NCBI GenBank assembly: GCA_030710605.1
Contig: CP092880.1
Span: 19,529,791-19,593,790, forward strand
From: Cordylochernes scorpioides
Taxonomy: Eukaryota; Arthropoda; Arachnida; Pseudoscorpiones; Chernetidae
Direction of reading: 5' to 3'
Length of the DNA stretch: 64,000 bases
The notes below the pieces were generated by a model. The model was not told the DNA's origin. It searched no databases and worked only from the letters and a program-made list of their open reading frames with translations. Position 1 is the stretch's first letter, and each line of letters begins with the position of its first letter. Below are positions 33,600-43,889 of the stretch, piece after piece. Made by a program: the position numbers and the translations under genes.

Positions 33600-34135
33600 T
33601 CCCTATATATAGTCACGACCGTCATGGGCCGGTTCTGTCACGGATGCGCGCGCACAGGGAGGTCACGTGCTCGCCGGCAGCCAACGGGCGCGCGCCGCCG
33701 GCATTACGTCATAGATTATAAACACAAGGTAATAAGGTCAAATAAAAAAATAGTGTGTGATAAGGCACAATTTGGATTATCTACTTATATAATTGCCTTA
33801 TTCTCTCTGTGTGAAGTTCACTGTGTGAAGTTCACGGATAGATTTTGGTCAGAATGGATGAAATAAAAAAAAGTGTCAAGGGATGGGAATCGAACCCACG
33901 ACCTTCCGCTTACCGGGCAGATGCCATGACCACTAGGCTACCCTGGACATATTTTTCCGTTCACATTTTTATTTTTATATTTTCAAGACACACACAGTTT
34001 GGGGCGGGACGTTTCACAAGAGAGACATCCACGGCGCCAATTTATAATTGTAACGAATAGTATTTTAATTAAAACATTTTTAAAATATATACGCACTCGG
34101 GTAAAACCCGGGCGTTGCCCGGGCCATTCGTCTAG
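33600..34135 (+). mobile_element. Complete Helitron family 2 element carrying a tRNA-like sequence
   Basis: It starts TCCCTATATATAGTCACGAC after a TTA run and ends with hairpin CCCGGGCGTTGCCCGGG, CCATTCGT and CTAG at 34132-34135, 536 bp in all. Between lies GGGAGGTCACGTGCTCGCC and, in antisense, a tRNA-like sequence. It has no coding capacity and would need Rep/helicase from elsewhere. Confidence 0.8.
33874..33947 (-). tRNA. tRNA-like sequence inside a Helitron (loop anticodon GGT)
   Basis: On the minus strand TCCAGGG pairs with the acceptor 3' strand CCCTTGA with one mismatch, D-arm GCC/GGC, anticodon stem TCTGC/GCGGA with loop CCGGTAA, and T-arm GTGGGTTCGATTCCCAT. C at position 33 and the rare GGT anticodon argue against a normal tRNA. 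It is related to 21762-21835. Confidence 0.5.
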
Positions 34136-34444
34136 TTAATATATAGTCACGACAGTCTTTCCTCAAATCCTCATCGCTGTCACGGATGCGCGCGCATCAT
34201 CATTATGATCATTATCTTCTATAGAAGCTTCTATCTTTATAATTATGTATATTTACAAAAAGTCAATTCGCTCGCGCCTCTAGCGGTGAAAATGAGGGGT
34301 AATTCCAGCTGACCTAATGAACATGTAATGTTTGGAGCGGGACGTTTCACAAGAGTGACTCCAATTTATAATTGTAACAAATAGTATTTGAATAAAAACA
34401 TTCAAACGGGTAAAACACGGGCGTTGCCCTGGTCATTCGTCTAG
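34136..34444 (+). mobile_element. Helitron family 2 element, 309 bp
   Basis: It begins right after the preceding CTAG with TTAATATATAGTCACGAC and ends with the hairpin (one change, TGCCCTGG), TCATTCGT and CTAG at 34441-34444. Confidence 0.75.
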
Positions 34445-34697
34445 TCAACATATATAGTCACGACCGTCTTTCCTCATCGCTGTCACGAATGCGCGCGCAT
34501 CATCATTATGATCATTATCATTATCTAATGATAATATTAATAATTATTATTATTTTATTATCAACATATATAGTCACGACCGTCTTTCCTCATCGCTGTC
34601 ACGGATGCGCGCGCATCATCATTATGATCATTATCATTATCTAATGATAATATTAATAATAATAATTATTATATTATTATTATTATATTTTATTATC

Positions 34698-35010
34698 AAC
34701 ATATATAGTCACGACCGTCTTTCCTCAATTCCTCATCGCTGTCACGGATGCGCGTGCATCATCATTATGATCATTATCTTCTATAGAAGCTTCTATCTTT
34801 ATAATTATGTATATTTACAAAAAGTCAATTCTCTCGCGCCTCTAGCGGTGAAAATGAGGGGTAATACCAGCTGACCTAATGTACATGTAAAGTTTGGAGC
34901 GGGAGTTTCACAATAGTGACATCCACGGCTCCAATTAATAATTGTAATAAATAGTATTTGAATAAAAACATTCAATCGGGTAAAACACGGGCGTTGCCCG
35001 GGTCATTCGT
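34698..35010 (+). mobile_element. Helitron family 2 element, 3' CTAG lost
   Basis: It begins TCAACATATATAGTCACGAC after a TTA run and ends CGGGTCATTCG directly at the next TCTATATATAGTC, so the final CTAG is missing at the junction. Confidence 0.7.
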
Positions 35011-35333
35011 CTCTATATATAGTCACGACCGTCTTTCCTCAATTCCTCATCGGCCGCTGTCACGGATGCGCGCGCATCATCATTATGATCATTATCTTCT
35101 ATAGAAGCTTCTATCTTTATAATTATGTGTATTTACAAAAAGTCAATTCGCTCGCGCCTCTAGCGGTGAAAATGAGGGGTAATACCAGCTGACCTAATGT
35201 ACATGTAAAGTTTGGAGCGGGACGTTTCACAAGAGTGACATCCTCGGCTCCAATTTATAATTCTAACAAATAGTATTTGAATAAAAACATTCAATCGGGT
35301 AAAACACGGGCGTTGCCCGGGTCATTCGGCTAG
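35011..35333 (+). mobile_element. Helitron family 2 element, last of the array
   Basis: TCTATATATAGTCACGACC starts it, and hairpin CGGGCGTTGCCCGGG, TCATTCGG and CTAG (35330-35333) end it. A family 1 Helitron follows immediately. Confidence 0.8.
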
Positions 35334-36030
35334 TATATATATAAAAATGAATGTATGTGTGTGTGTGTGTGGTCTGTTTGTCCTTTATGCCTGACCAAAC
35401 CACTCATTGGAACGCCATGAAACTTTGGGAAGTTATTTAGTATAGTACTGGGAAGGTTTCTAGCAAATAAAATTTTTGAAATAACTTTTCGCTTTAAAAT
35501 AATCAAGATAAATATTCTAATTTATCTGTTATAATTCAACAATCTGTTCTAAATATTATCATGATGATAAGATGATTTTGTAATGTAGAAAATTAGGAAA
35601 GACAAAATTCAGGATGACACGGCAATTTATTTGAGACAAGAATAATGATACAATTCATAGGCAAGATACTATTCCTTTAACTTCCAATTACCGAGGGAAC
35701 CAATTAATATTGATTTTATTCAACTTATCGAGTACTTTTAAAGGGACCGGGAAAAAATGTTCACTTTATCGAGAGATTCGTTAGACAAACCTTTACTCGG
35801 GTATAACCCGGGCGAAGCCGGGTACATCCATACAAGAATAATGATACAATTCCAAGGCAAGATACTATTCCTTTAGCTTACAATTACCGAGGGAACCAAT
35901 TGATATTGATCTTATTCAACTTATCGAGTATTTTTCAAGGGACCGGGAAAAAATGTTCACTTTATCGAGAGATTCGTTAGACAAACCTTTACTCGGGTAA
36001 AACCCGGGCGAAGCCGGGTACGTCCGCTAG
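35334..36030 (+). mobile_element. Helitron family 1 with two tandem 3'-terminal units
   Basis: Starting TATATATATAAAAATGAATG directly after a CTAG, it runs through TTTATGCCTGACCAAACCAC to hairpin CCCGGGCGAAGCCGGG, TACGTCCG and CTAG at 36027-36030. A second hairpin lies about 195 bp upstream (near 35808), so the 3' unit is doubled. Confidence 0.85.
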
Positions 36031-36124
36031 TATATTTATAAATTTAATTGCCATCTATCGATAAAATTTGTGACAAAATATTTTCTGGAAATGTGTTTAT
36101 TTTCAATAATATCATCAAATATTA

Positions 36125-36455
36125 TCTCTACAGACCTTACTGCAATGATATAAGTTATTGAATGAGAGGGCTTGACTCATCAGTAGTGAATCCTCTCAGC
36201 AGTTTCACCAAATTAATCTCTTAAATTATATCTATTTACCTCTACAGACTTATAAGCTTATGTTCATAGGTTCACTAAACACCCTTAAGCTGTCTTCCAT
36301 AGAAAATACAGGGTATATCCCAAAACCAATCCAATACAATAGTAGAGCGGTCTAGAGATTAATTTGGTGAAACCTCTGTGAGGGTTCACTACTGATGAGC
36401 CAAGCCCTCTCATTCAATAACTTATATCATTGCAGTAAGGTCTGTATAGATAATA
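36125..36455. repeat. Foldback MITE, TCAGTRGTGAA family
   Basis: The left arm (ACAGACCTTACTGCAATGAT, TTATTGAATGAGAGGGC, AGTAGTGAATCCTCTCAG) is mirrored on the right (GGGTTCACTACTGATGAGCC, AATAACTTATATCATTGCAG, TAAGGTCTGTA). The arms are about 85 bp. Confidence 0.8.
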
Positions 36456-36594
36456 TTTGATGATATTATTGAAAATAAATACATTGCCAGTAAATTTATT
36501 TGTTACAAATATATATGTGCAAAGCAATAACGCGCCATCTATTTATAACGAATAAAGACATTGAGACGTGAATGTTTCTTTTCATAAATAAATC

Positions 36595-36982
36595 AAGCTT
36601 CTACTGTCCATACTGCGATAAAGAGATATTGGGAGGGCTCGGCTCATCAGTGGTGAACCCTACCAGCGGTTTCTCCAATTTTTTTTTTTTAATCTACCAG
36701 ACCGCTTCTTTAAAGCTCCAATATTGTATTGGATCATTACAATCACATTTGAATGTAATTCTACTGTCCTGAAAGTTTATGTCCATAGTTTGGCTATATA
36801 CCATTTCTACGATTCCACCTTTCAGGCAGAATATAAAAGCAGAATGATCCAATACAGTATTGGAGCTCTAAAGAAGCGGTCTGATAGATTAAAATTGGCG
36901 AAACCGCTAGAAGGATTCACCACTGATGAGCCAAGCCCTCCAAATATTTTTTTCATCGCAGTAAGGACAGTAGAAGTTTGAT
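36595..36982. repeat. Foldback MITE, long-armed copy
   Basis: The arms extend about 150 bp: CTTCTACTGTCC, CTCATCAGTGGTGAACCC, CAGACCGCTTCTTTAAAGCT and TATTGTATTGGATCATT at the left have reversed partners at the right ending GGACAGTAGAAG. No coding capacity. Confidence 0.8.
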
Positions 36983-37266
36983 TCATCAAAATTCGAAACT
37001 ATTTTAAAAGCGTAAGATTCTTTTTGAAATTAAACAATTTCTACTGCCCTTACTGCAATGGAAAAATGAAAGTTTGATTTATGTGTGAGAAGAAACATTC
37101 GAGTCTAAATGTCTTCATTCGTTATATATAAATTATATTTACATATTGTTTATTCTTCAGACGATCTAACTAGATGATAAAATCCCCAAATCTCGACTTC
37201 GTAGCCGAGTGCCTTTATGCAAATTTCCTCACGTAGATGCCAAATTCAACTTTATTTGAATAATAT

Positions 37267-37951
37267 TGCCAAGTGGAAAATTAGGGAAGACAAAAACTTC
37301 AGGAGGAAACAAAATTTATTTCAGGCAAGGACAAACTAATAATGGTAAACAAAAGATAAGACACGAGGGAAATTTACAGAGTAGCAAAATATAAACATAA
37401 AAAAATGACCACTCTGTTAATAAAAATATAAAAACTTTGTTACATAGCTACTTCCCTATGGGAGCTGTGACCCACAGCTAGCAATTATTGTAGATACTGA
37501 CATGGATCTGACGTGCTTCTGCCAAAGGTTCCATCGAAGTCTTGGAACTTTGTCCCTAGTACCTTTGCGTCCTTTTTCTTGCGGCGTGAAGAGCGGCTTT
37601 GTCGTCGTATCGTCTATAGGGACATCGTCATCTTGGAGGGAAGTCTTGGCTTTAGCACGTGGTGGAATCCTGGAGCCAGCCTCCGAAAATGTGGATCACA
37701 GCACCCATGGCTTCAAGGTCTTCTCGGCGGTCTTCAGTTTGTCTTCCCTAACTTACCCAGCATCTCCACCAAAATGCCACGTGGAAAATTAGGGAAGACA
37801 AAAACTTCAGGAGGAAACAAAATTTATTTCAGGCAAGGACAAACTAAGAATGGTAAACAAAAGATAAGACACGAGGGAAATTTACAGAGTACCAAAATAT
37901 AAACATAAAAATGACCACTCTGTTAATAAAAATAATAAAAACTTTGTTACA
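37267..37951 (-). mobile_element. Miniature LTR element (TRIM)
   Basis: Two direct repeats of about 170-178 bp (37267-37444 and about 37775-37951) flank 330 bp of non-coding DNA. Read on the minus strand the repeat starts TGTAACAAAG and ends CACGTGGCA, and is followed by TTT and then TGGTGGAGATGCTGGG, a good tRNA-complementary primer site. ATAT flanks both sides as a 4-bp target duplication. AATAAA lies in the LTR. The polypurine tract is weak. A frame over 37502-37792 crosses an LTR boundary and is not credible. Confidence 0.65.
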
Positions 37952-38164
37952 ATATCATTTAGACCAACACCTTAATTAGTTTTTTTTTCTTCAATAGTTT
38001 CTTAAAATATTTTGGTAATATAAAACGGTTTATTTTAGTATCATTACCTTTTCCATATATCATGTCTTTATGGGTTATTATTAATACAATAACGCAAATC
38101 TGTTAAAAAAATTGAAATTATTTTAACGCGTATGCTTATTTAAAAAAATCGCATCATGTTAAAA

Positions 38165-38500
38165 TTATGTTTTAAAAAAGATTCTTTTTTTTTGCTTATC
38201 CCTAGTACACGTGGTACAGGCCACGATAATCATGGTGGGTAAAAGTAGGCGACTGCTTTTACTGTAAGCGCACCACATGTCTACACATGTGAAAAGCAGT
38301 TCGACTTTGAACTTACAAATGTGCCAGAGCTCAGTTTGGTTACTTGCACTTGCTGGTGGGGTTGGACTTTTGAGAATCGGGGGCCGTTGAAGCATTTTTT
38401 TTTTTAAACATAAAAAAGTGCCCAATGCGGGAATCGAACGCGGGTCGTAGCGGTCGAAAACCAATGGTTTAGACAATCCTTCCACCAACCCCCTAGATTT
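38165..38500 (-). repeat. tRNA-like SINE candidate with dispersed repeat
   Basis: On the minus strand, from about 38494, GGGGGTTGGTGGAAGGATTG and the box-B-like GCGTTCGATTCCCGC precede GGGCAC and a T run. Farther on is the segment shared with 22795-22900. The tRNA part is too irregular to assign an amino acid. Confidence 0.45.
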
Positions 38501-38628
38501 TTTTTTTGCTGTTTGTAAAGGAGTAATGCTCGAAGCATGTTATGTATTTATAATTTTGTGTATTTATACTGTCCAGACACACTTTGGTGAAAGTCTGAGT
38601 ATGCCTGTAATTTAAGGCTGTTTCTAAC

Positions 38629-38748
38629 ATGGAAGCTGATGCATTTACTGCCGACTCTAACATAAGTACAGACGCAGCTCCTCTGTATTCCTGGAAAAAG
38701 CCCTTTCTTGAGGTCTATCGAACAGGTCAGTTGAACTCAGCATTTTAA
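38629..38748 (+). CDS. Short frame, possible first exon of an unknown gene
   Basis: ATG at 38629 opens a 39-codon frame beginning MEADAFTADSNISTDAAPLY, followed by SWKKPFLEVYRTG. After that Gly codon the DNA reads ACAG then GTCAGT, a fair splice donor at about 38727, and the frame stops soon after at 38748. Composition is unlike the AT-rich flanks and it is not part of a repeat I could trace. No downstream exon was identified, so it could be chance. Confidence 0.25.
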   Translation: MEADAFTADSNISTDAAPLYSWKKPFLEVYRTGQLNSAF

Positions 38749-38849
38749 TGAAGTCTTTCTCCTCTTCTAAAAATGCTGCTGTTGGTCCGAGACTGCTTAT
38801 TTGTGAGTTATTCTCCCAATACAAATATATGTTTATAAATAAAAAGCCA

Positions 38850-39060
38850 TATATTGGATCAAAATATAATTTATTTTACCCATATTTCAGTTGTCTGAAC
38901 ACCAACCTTTATCAAGGTATTATAACAATTTGTTGACACACTTCAAAATGTTATAATACCTTGATAAAGGTTGGCGTTCAGCCAACTGAAATATTGGTAA
39001 AATAATTATTAATTATAATTAATATTTTGATCCAATATATGTATTTTTATTTGAAGATTT
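38850..39060. mobile_element. Foldback element with hammerhead-like arms (family ii)
   Basis: The arms ATATATTGGATCAAAATAT and ATATTTTGATCCAATATAT are inverted. Each arm carries TACCTTGATAAAGGTTGG followed by a hairpin and CTGAAATAT. The spacer is about 15 bp and non-coding. Confidence 0.65.
38950..39003 (+). ncRNA. Hammerhead-like motif, family ii
   Basis: Order: TACC, TTGATAA, extra A, 7-bp hairpin GGTTGGC/GCCAACT with loop GTTCA, GAAA, TATT, GGTA. TACC and GGTA pair as stem I. The core TTGATAA differs from CTGATGA at two sites that pair with each other in hammerheads (C3-G8 becoming U3-A8), so it may be a compensated core. A degenerate partner lies at 38879-38932 on the minus strand. Confidence 0.4.
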
Positions 39061-39399
39061 ATTTATCGATTGCTCTGTTTTCAAAACATATATATGTATA
39101 ATTGATATGTACTTACCATCTATACCTTTATTTTTATACAAGTTATAAAAAGCTATTTTATAAATTTTACTACTTCAGAATTTTTTTTTTCAATTTGCTC
39201 ACTCACGATGATAATTCAATTTCTTGGATATTTCTTAAATGTGTAATTAAAAGAACCATGACGCATTTGATTAAAATATCTACAACTAGTCGGAAGAAAA
39301 GGACAATGCCTAGGTTTTACTCGAGTAAATTTTCTCTTGAGTGTATATGTATAAAATAGAATAGTGTTTCAAATTTAAGTTAATCGTTGCAATTATTCT

Positions 39400-39610
39400 T
39401 TATATATTTTTTTACCAGTTGCAAACAAGACACGCTATATCCGATCTGGATAATTGCTCGTGAAATTATTTACAATAATTGTAGTAGAGTAGGTAACAGA
39501 ATTGTCAAAAAGAAAATAAACAATTAAGAAAAAGAGCATTAAATAAACATATCCATTAAAAAATAAGCAACAACATAAGCAGATAGAAGAAATCGCAAGG
39601 TAGTTATTTA
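39400..39610. repeat. Dispersed repeat (AAGACACGCTATATCCG family)
   Basis: AAGACACGCTATATCCGATC, GGTAACAGAATTGTC and GCAAGGTAGTTATTTA recur at 43020-43265 (reverse), 54070-54350 and 63560-63850. No coding frame. Confidence 0.7.
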
Positions 39611-39970
39611 TACAGTATTCATTATATCACGATATAAAGTTTGACGTAATTTTTAATCTATTCTCCCAATCATCCATCCCTAAATTCCCATTCAATCCTC
39701 AAATTTCCATCAAAATTCCACCTGATTGACATTACCCCCCCCCCTTCTATACTCTAATTTTATTTAAACTATATAAAGCGATTTTCATAAAATTTTCCAT
39801 TTCAGAATTTTTTTTTTCAAATTTGCTCACTCGCGATGACAATTCAAATACTTGAATGTTTCTTATATGTGCAATATTTTAATTAAAAGAAATATGATCC
39901 ATTTGATTTAAATAACTACAACTGGTCGAATGAAAAGGACAACGCCCAAGTTTTACCTGAGTGAAATTTA

Positions 39971-40120
39971 TCCTGTCTATAGCGTCCCTCTTGGGACTCA
40001 CCAAAATAGGGTGCTATAGAGAGGGTGTGCTATAGACAGGTCACTTTTAATGTATTTAAAATCGCGCGCTATAGAGAAGGAGGTGCTATTTAGAGGGAGC
40101 GTTATAGACAGGTTTAACTG
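39971..40120. mobile_element. Small MITE with CCTGTCTATAGCG termini
   Basis: TCCTGTCTATAGCGTCCCTC at the left pairs with GAGGGAGCGTTATAGACAGG at the right, followed by TTTAACTG and TA. It resembles pogo/Tigger-type MITEs. About 150 bp, non-coding. Confidence 0.6.
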
Positions 40121-40745
40121 TATATACAAAAAAAATAATTCTGTTTTAAATTTAAGATATTCCTTACAATCATTTATTGTGTTCTTCCCGAGTGAATGTT
40201 TCCCTTAACAAATAATGTTTTTTAATAAATATTATTTATCATTATTATATCTTTTTATCATTCTAAAGTGAAATAATTTGTAAAAAAAAATATGAAGCAA
40301 AAAGGATGATAGTAATAATGATAAATTAATTGCAATATTAACTCATTATTAGTAAAAATAGGTATAATGATATATTCATAATAAAAAAACATTTGTTAAA
40401 ACCATATTCGTCTGGTATATATTTATAACTTTAAAAATACAAATAGATTATAATATAGTTAATATAGTAATAATACAGGTCATCAATTCAACCTACAAGA
40501 TGTCACTTCCATAACATATTCTCCAAATACAATAGACTCATTCTAGAATCTACAATCTCCAAGACAATAACAGCATAAACAGAAGAACTACCTCAGCAAT
40601 CCAGCATATGCAACACAGATAATCCCACCCCCATTGAAACTGTACCTCTAACCCTCTACAACTGGAAATATTTTCAAATTAGATTTTTTGAAAATATATT
40701 TCGGTGAATCTCTATTATATGTATGTTGCACGCCTTTGCGGAGCC

Positions 40746-40785
40746 AGTGGCCTGATGAAGCACGACCGTGCGAAAGATTGCCTCC
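40746..40785 (+). ncRNA. Hammerhead-like motif, family iv
   Basis: Order: AGTGGC, CTGATGA, extra A, hairpin GCACG/CGTGC with two-base loop, GAAA, GATT, GCC. GGC and GCC can pair as a short stem I. The surrounding 40490-40830 sequence is non-coding and ends in AATAAA-like words. Confidence 0.45.
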
Positions 40786-41384
40786 TAATATCTGAATAAA
40801 GAAACTTTGCAAATATTTTAAAATTTATTTAAATATATCAATTATAGTGATAATAGTTCATTAATTGTAAATTTCATGAATGCTAAAATTTGAGTTATAA
40901 TGATTAATTATAATAAAAAAAACATTTGTTAAAACAATATTTTACCTGGCAAACATTTACTAGCGCAGAATCTAGGCGAAGCTGGATCATTTTGGGCGCG
41001 CGAGTCATTATATATTAAAATTTATAATGTTTTATAACTCGAAAATATGCAAAATGGTTTTGAAGAGAGAGAGAGAGAGAAGGAATATATCTAGTTTATA
41101 CGAAAATGTAATGCCTTTATCAAGGTTTGCGTTCAGCCAACCGAAATATTGGCGAATTAAATATTTTATTCAATCAATATATGCCTTTTTATTATCTAAT
41201 ATCATATATTTTAAACATTTTTGATTAATCAAAACTATCTAATATGTAAAATAAACTTTATTTCTTGTATAATTTGTATATATATATATATATACTCTAT
41301 AAAAAAAAAATCGACGCACTAAGAAGCAGTTGTCTGATTTATATGAAAATTAATAAATACAAGTATCAGAGTCATCAACAATAG

Positions 41385-41560
41385 TGGACGAGTGGGTAAC
41401 CCCCTCGATTCCCGACAGTCATGAACCGGATTGAATCCCGCGTTAAATTTGTTTAATATGTGAATAACCTTCACATATTATTCATTGTTCAATTATCATG
41501 AACTAGGTTGCTCTTGCTGATCGGTACCTATTTATGTGATTTGAACCAGAGATCATCAAC
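41385..41560 (+). repeat. tRNA-derived SINE (GATTCCCGACAGTCATGAACC family)
   Basis: It has CCCTCGATTCCCGACAGTC, the box-B-like ACCGGATTGAATCCC, TGTGAATAACCTTCACATA (an inner hairpin) and GAACTAGGTTGCTCTTGCTG with GGTACC near the end. Related copies are at 43890-44240 (reversed), 44830-45060 and 55030-55190. Confidence 0.65.
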
Positions 41561-41627
41561 AATCAATTCTGTCATCGTTTGCTTTTGTGAATGGTATAAA
41601 ATACCCAAATATGGCCATTTCTTATAA

Positions 41628-41698
41628 GCATCGGTGGTTCTGTGGTAGAATGCTCGCCTGCCACGCGGGCGGCCCGGGTTTGATTCCCGGCCGATGCA
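41628..41698 (+). tRNA. tRNA-Gly(GCC)-like, mildly altered
   Basis: It shows a complete 71-nt fold: acceptor GCATCGG/CCGATGC plus A, anticodon loop CTGCCAC (GCC), stems intact, T run after. Two conserved positions differ from the standard form: TTCTGTGG where TTCAGTGG is usual, and GTTTGATT where GTTCGATT is usual (box B C changed to T). The 3' flank TTTTTAAAACTCATTTATAT matches the copy at 23200. It may be a functional tRNA or, more likely, a tRNA-derived dispersed copy. Confidence 0.65.
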
Positions 41699-41999
41699 TT
41701 TTTTTTTTTTTACATTTTTAAAACTCATTTATATTATTAGTTATTAACTAATATATGCATTTATTTAAGGAGCGATCCGCTCCAACACAATAGTTACATA
41801 AACGATAAAGCGAGTGGGGGTGGCATGATGGGGGGGGGGCAAAGGTGGCGTGATCGTAGCCAACCAATAGGAGGGTGCCATTAAAAAAAAGCAAACGGTG
41901 ACAGAGATGAAGAATGACGCTCGTAACTGTATATAGAATGTATATATAAATGTGTGTCTCTCTGTACTAGATAGATTCATAAACCATACATCCATTCAC

Positions 42000-42089
42000 C
42001 GTGAAAATTTTCTAAAATCGTTTTAACAAATGTTTGCTAGGCAAACTATCCTAGGGTAAAAACCGGGCGAAGTCGGGTACATTCGCTAG
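42000..42089 (+). mobile_element. Helitron 3' end, divergent
   Basis: AACCGGGCGAAGTCGGGT, ACATTCG and CTAG at 42086-42089 before T form a Helitron-type end. The 5' end is not identified. Confidence 0.6.
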
Positions 42090-42287
42090 TATTATATAAA
42101 ACTTGAGGATGTTTCTATTTTGTATCGCTATGGTTGTCATTATTATTATTTTCTGGAGACAGAGGCAATTTTGTTCACAACTGGGTATCCCGTGTGTCTT
42201 CAATAAAGGTTACATCATAAATTTCAAACAAAGTCTTTTAGAGCCACCTTGTAACGAAAAAAAAAAAAGAATAAAATATATGTAATG

Positions 42288-42571
42288 TACACCTATCCCC
42301 CGATTTACACGGTACTTGTTTTACACGTTTTCGCTTTTACACGGTTTTCCAAATAAGTTTTTTTTTTGTTTTTATCGTACTATACTAAATGCTACTGTGA
42401 TTGAACACATGCGCTGTGTACACATCTCACGAGGAATCCTGAGCTTATGTGCTGACTACATATTTTAACCTGTCAATGCATTTTATTTTTATTTCTGTGT
42501 ACACCTATCCCTCGATTTACACGTTTTTCTCAGGAACGTATCTACCGTGTAAATCGGGGGATAGGTGTATA
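42288..42571. mobile_element. pogo/Tigger-like MITE (TACACCTATCCCCCGATTTA)
   Basis: TACACCTATCCCCCGATTTA at the left and its reverse TAAATCGGGGGATAGGTGTA at the right form the termini. A second left-type end (TACACCTATCCCTCGATTTA) starts at about 42500, so two copies may be nested or fused. Confidence 0.75.
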
Positions 42572-43019
42572 TTGAAGCTGTGTACATAAAATGCTTGAAC
42601 ATTTACACAAAAATATCTACATAGGATATAGCGTGTATTTTGTAATACATACATTTTTAAAAAACCTCAATTTATCTTGAAAAGGATTGCATCAGTAGGA
42701 ATTGAGTGTTTGTCACGAAAATATTGTTTTAATAAATGTTCATTGAGCAAACTTTCTCTCATATAAAACTCGGATGAGACAGAGAGTGTACATTCGCTAG
42801 TATATAATAAAATATAAATAAAATAAGGTAAAGTCCAAGTAAAGTCATGATATAGCAACATCAAAATAGACAGCTTCATGCAGCTTGAGGAACTACACTA
42901 CTATGTGACTTGATTTACATCAATGTTATATAATTAATATTTTACTTTAGAACATAACTCATTGTAAATAGCTCAACTTGATCAACTTTCTCCACGATAC
43001 TAATTATTACAGATAACTT

Positions 43020-43265
43020 CATTAAATCAACTTCCATCATTGATTAACATATTGTAAATAACTACCTTGCGATTTCTTCTATCTACTTATGTTGTTGCTT
43101 ATTTGTTTAATGTATATGTTTATTCAATGCTCTTTTCCTTAATTGTTTATTTTCTTTTTGATAATTCTGTTACCTACTCTACTACAATATGTATTATTGT
43201 AAATAGTTTCACACGCAATTATCCAGATCGGATATAGCGTGTCTTATTTGTAACTTGTAATGAAA
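43020..43265. repeat. Dispersed repeat, reverse copy of 39400-39610
   Basis: CTACCTTGCGATTTCTTC, GATAATTCTGTTACC and CGGATATAGCGTGTC match the family in reverse. Confidence 0.65.
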
Positions 43266-43889
43266 TAAATAAACGGACATAAAATCCAAATTAAGCAAAA
43301 TTCTGGACGAATTCAATTTGGATCGTGTTTCATTTTTAGACGAGACACCTCAGTAATTGGACTTCCACTTACATTGTTAATAAAGCCAAGAAGATGACAG
43401 CCCGGGTAACTTCTGTACGTGGTGGCTCCAGGAACCTACTGGGTTAACTATATACATAATATACACATATACAAACTATATACATAGCGGGATTCAATCC
43501 CGGTTCATGACTGTCGGGAATCGAGGGTGTTACCCACTTGTTCACCGACTCTTTATTTTTCATTGTTATTATTATAATTTTTAAAGCTAATCACCTATAA
43601 TGGTAATATGAAATTTAAATACAGGAAAACTTAATTAAGACAATCAAACTAATAAATATATACATAAATAAAAAAAATTTAGGTGGTGACTTTTCAAGAG
43701 AATATTTGATTCTGATTCATATAAAACATTTTGATCAGGATAAAATATACAACAACAACAAAAAGCTTTATTAAGATCTTTCAGTCTTATACAGATTCTC
43801 CGAGCAGAAATGTAGGGTATATGCAGGAATAACAGTAATAATACTAGAAATATAATCATTGTTATTAGTTCCAAAATCACTTTATTAGG

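Larger units (their letters stand above)
33013..35333 (+). repeat. Head-to-tail array of Helitron family 2 elements
   Basis: At least eight 5' ends (TC...TATATAGTCACGAC) and five 3' ends (hairpin CGGGCGTTGCCCGGG, CATTCGT, usually CTAG) alternate in one orientation. At several junctions CTAG is followed immediately by the next 5' end, for example 33330/33331 and 34444/34445. Units carry GTCACGGATGCGCGCGCATC, TTCTATAGAAGCTTCTATC and GCTCGCGCCTCTAGCGG. TAA microsatellites separate the 5'-only pieces. Confidence 0.85.

Noticed and set aside
37502-37902. Two overlapping frames of 96 and 129 codons
   Set aside because: Both run across the TRIM interior into its LTR, have no conserved motif and overlap in different phases.
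41103-41155. Another family ii hammerhead
   Set aside because: The TTGATAA side is present only in inverted form (CCTTTATCAAGG), so the core cannot form.
41628-41698. Confident functional tRNA-Gly gene
   Set aside because: Box B and D-loop substitutions and flanks shared with the broken copy at 23200 make a dispersed pseudogene as likely.
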